Of a DNA stretch of 64,000 nucleotides, positions 63,461 through 64,000 are shown piece by piece. The notes under the pieces were generated by a model. The model was given only the letters and a program-made list of their open reading frames with translations, was not told where the DNA came from and searched no databases. Every line of letters begins with the position of its first letter. The stretch's first letter is position 1. Location: positions 1 through 64,000 of the forward strand of contig QFQP01000019.1 in assembly GCA_003243425.1 (NCBI GenBank), written 5' to 3'. This stretch comes from Archangium gephyra. Its GTDB lineage: Bacteria; Myxococcota; Myxococcia; Myxococcales; Myxococcaceae. The position numbers and the translations under genes were made by a program.

Positions 63461-64000
63461 GCGCGTCGCTTCTCCACCACCAGGTTGTACTCCTCGATCT
63501 TCTTGTCGAGCGTCGGCCGGCTGATGCCCAGCGCAGCAGCGGCGCGAATCTTCTTGCCGTTGGCCTGACGCAACGCCTCGGAGATCGCGTCGCGCTCGAG
63601 CCGTGAAATGCGCTCGGCGAGGGACTGAGGCGCTGACGCTTCGGCCGCGCCACCTTGAATCTCGGGCGGGAGGTGCAACGCGGTCACCTCGGCGCCGCCG
63701 TAGAGCAGCGCGAGGCGTTCAGCGACCAGGCGAAGCTCCTCCACGTTGCCCGGCCAGTGGTGATCGCCCAGCAGCCGCTTCGCATCGGGCGTGAGGTTCG
63801 GCGCTTCCTTTCGACGGGTGCGCGTCAATTCGGCGCAGAACCACTCGAAGAGCTGCAGCACGTCGCCTTTGCGCTCGCGCAGCGGCACCGTCTCGACCTC
63901 CACGCCGCTGAGTGAACGCGCCAGCTCGCCGTCGAGCTCGTTGCGTGACTGCAACGTCTCGAGGCTCGCCTTCGCGGTCACCATCACCCGAACGTCGACC
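63457..64000 (-). CDS. Sigma-54 enhancer-binding regulator, C-terminal part (cut by window edge)
   Basis: The first ~85 codons are the end of an AAA+ sigma-54 activation domain (VRVMVTAKASLETLQ; VPLRERKGDVLQLFEWF; HHWPGNVEELRLVAERL). A C-terminal Fis-type helix-turn-helix follows (RLERDAISEALRQANGKK; AAAALGISRPTLDKKIEEY). The protein activates sigma-54 promoters after ATP hydrolysis; its sensory N-terminus is outside the window. Its stop overlaps psuG (GTGA), so it may be co-transcribed with it. The first visible start codons at 63987 are internal. Confidence 0.88.
   Translation of the reverse strand, partial: VDVRVMVTAKASLETLQSRNELDGELARSLSGVEVETVPLRERKGDVLQLFEWFCAELTRTRRKEAPNLTPDAKRLLGDHHWPGNVEELRLVAERLALLYGGAEVTALHLPPEIQGGAAEASAPQSLAERISRLERDAISEALRQANGKKIRAAAALGISRPTLDKKIEEYNLVVEKRRA

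Overview
The window is GC-rich DNA from a bacterium that is most likely a member of the Myxococcota (order Myxococcales or a close relative). Indications are two tandem copies of the small TIGR04563-type protein, many secreted lipoproteins with Asp-Ala-Gly linkers after the lipobox cysteine, a mevalonate-type GHMP kinase, ECF sigma factors, an isc-hscBA-fdx cluster, a free-standing DUF455 protein and a sigma-54 enhancer-binding regulator. Most genes are essential or housekeeping and lie in long single-strand runs with ATGA, GTGA or TGATG overlaps. I see no prophage and no CRISPR; the only mobile DNA is an IS3 OrfA scrap at the left edge.

Layout. 1-2.8 kb: IS3 scrap, a lipoprotein, and an ECF sigma (frameshifted)/anti-sigma/secretin-N-repeat unit. 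2.9-13.3 kb (minus strand): acyl-CoA dehydrogenase, an unknown gene, rnc, three cyclophilins directed to periplasm, membrane and cytoplasm, era, der, a YfgM-like protein, bamB, mutT and a YprB-like exonuclease. 13.4-20.5 kb: a translationally coupled DUF455 ferritin-like/ATP-grasp pair, enoyl-CoA hydratase, a Tim44-zinc ribbon-TerB membrane protein, and a family B DNA polymerase with a C-terminal clamp-binding motif. 20.5-25.9 kb: hutU-hutI (histidine breakdown, no hutH), a class II glutamine amidotransferase and an epoxide hydrolase-like protein. 25.9-34.9 kb (minus): tilS, ftsH, folP, glmM, alpha/beta hydrolase, pdxJ, nnr, tsaE. 34.9-35.1 kb: a probable plus-strand small RNA with three hairpins and an intrinsic terminator.

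35.1-46.7 kb: ASH-repeat lipoprotein, the two TIGR04563-type genes, a TonB-dependent receptor with an unusual N-terminal extension plus a 5'-nucleotidase C-domain lipoprotein, a divergent ChaN-like protein, plsB and a PEGA-domain protein. 46.7-55.6 kb: small secreted and redox genes (NERD, NTF2-like, short DsbD), a decayed macro-domain gene, a metallophosphoesterase, a guanidine-II riboswitch controlling the SMR guanidinium exporter gdx, a frameshifted ECF-SnoaL sigma and a frameshifted DHFR-like gene, mtfA and an SPFH/flotillin-like protein. 55.8-60.8 kb: iscS-iscU-iscA-hscB-hscA-fdx behind two near-identical palindromes, then tRNA-Leu(CAG). 60.9-64 kb: lipoprotein, phosphomevalonate kinase-like GHMP kinase, psuG and the C-terminal part of a sigma-54 regulator running off the edge.

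Four coding regions (near 2.45, 50.1-50.4, 52.1 and 53.04 kb) are interrupted by indels. The macro-domain gene looks truly decayed because blocks of the fold are missing. The other three are single-site shifts and could equally be assembly errors. There is no stretch above 300 bases without a gene or a named feature.
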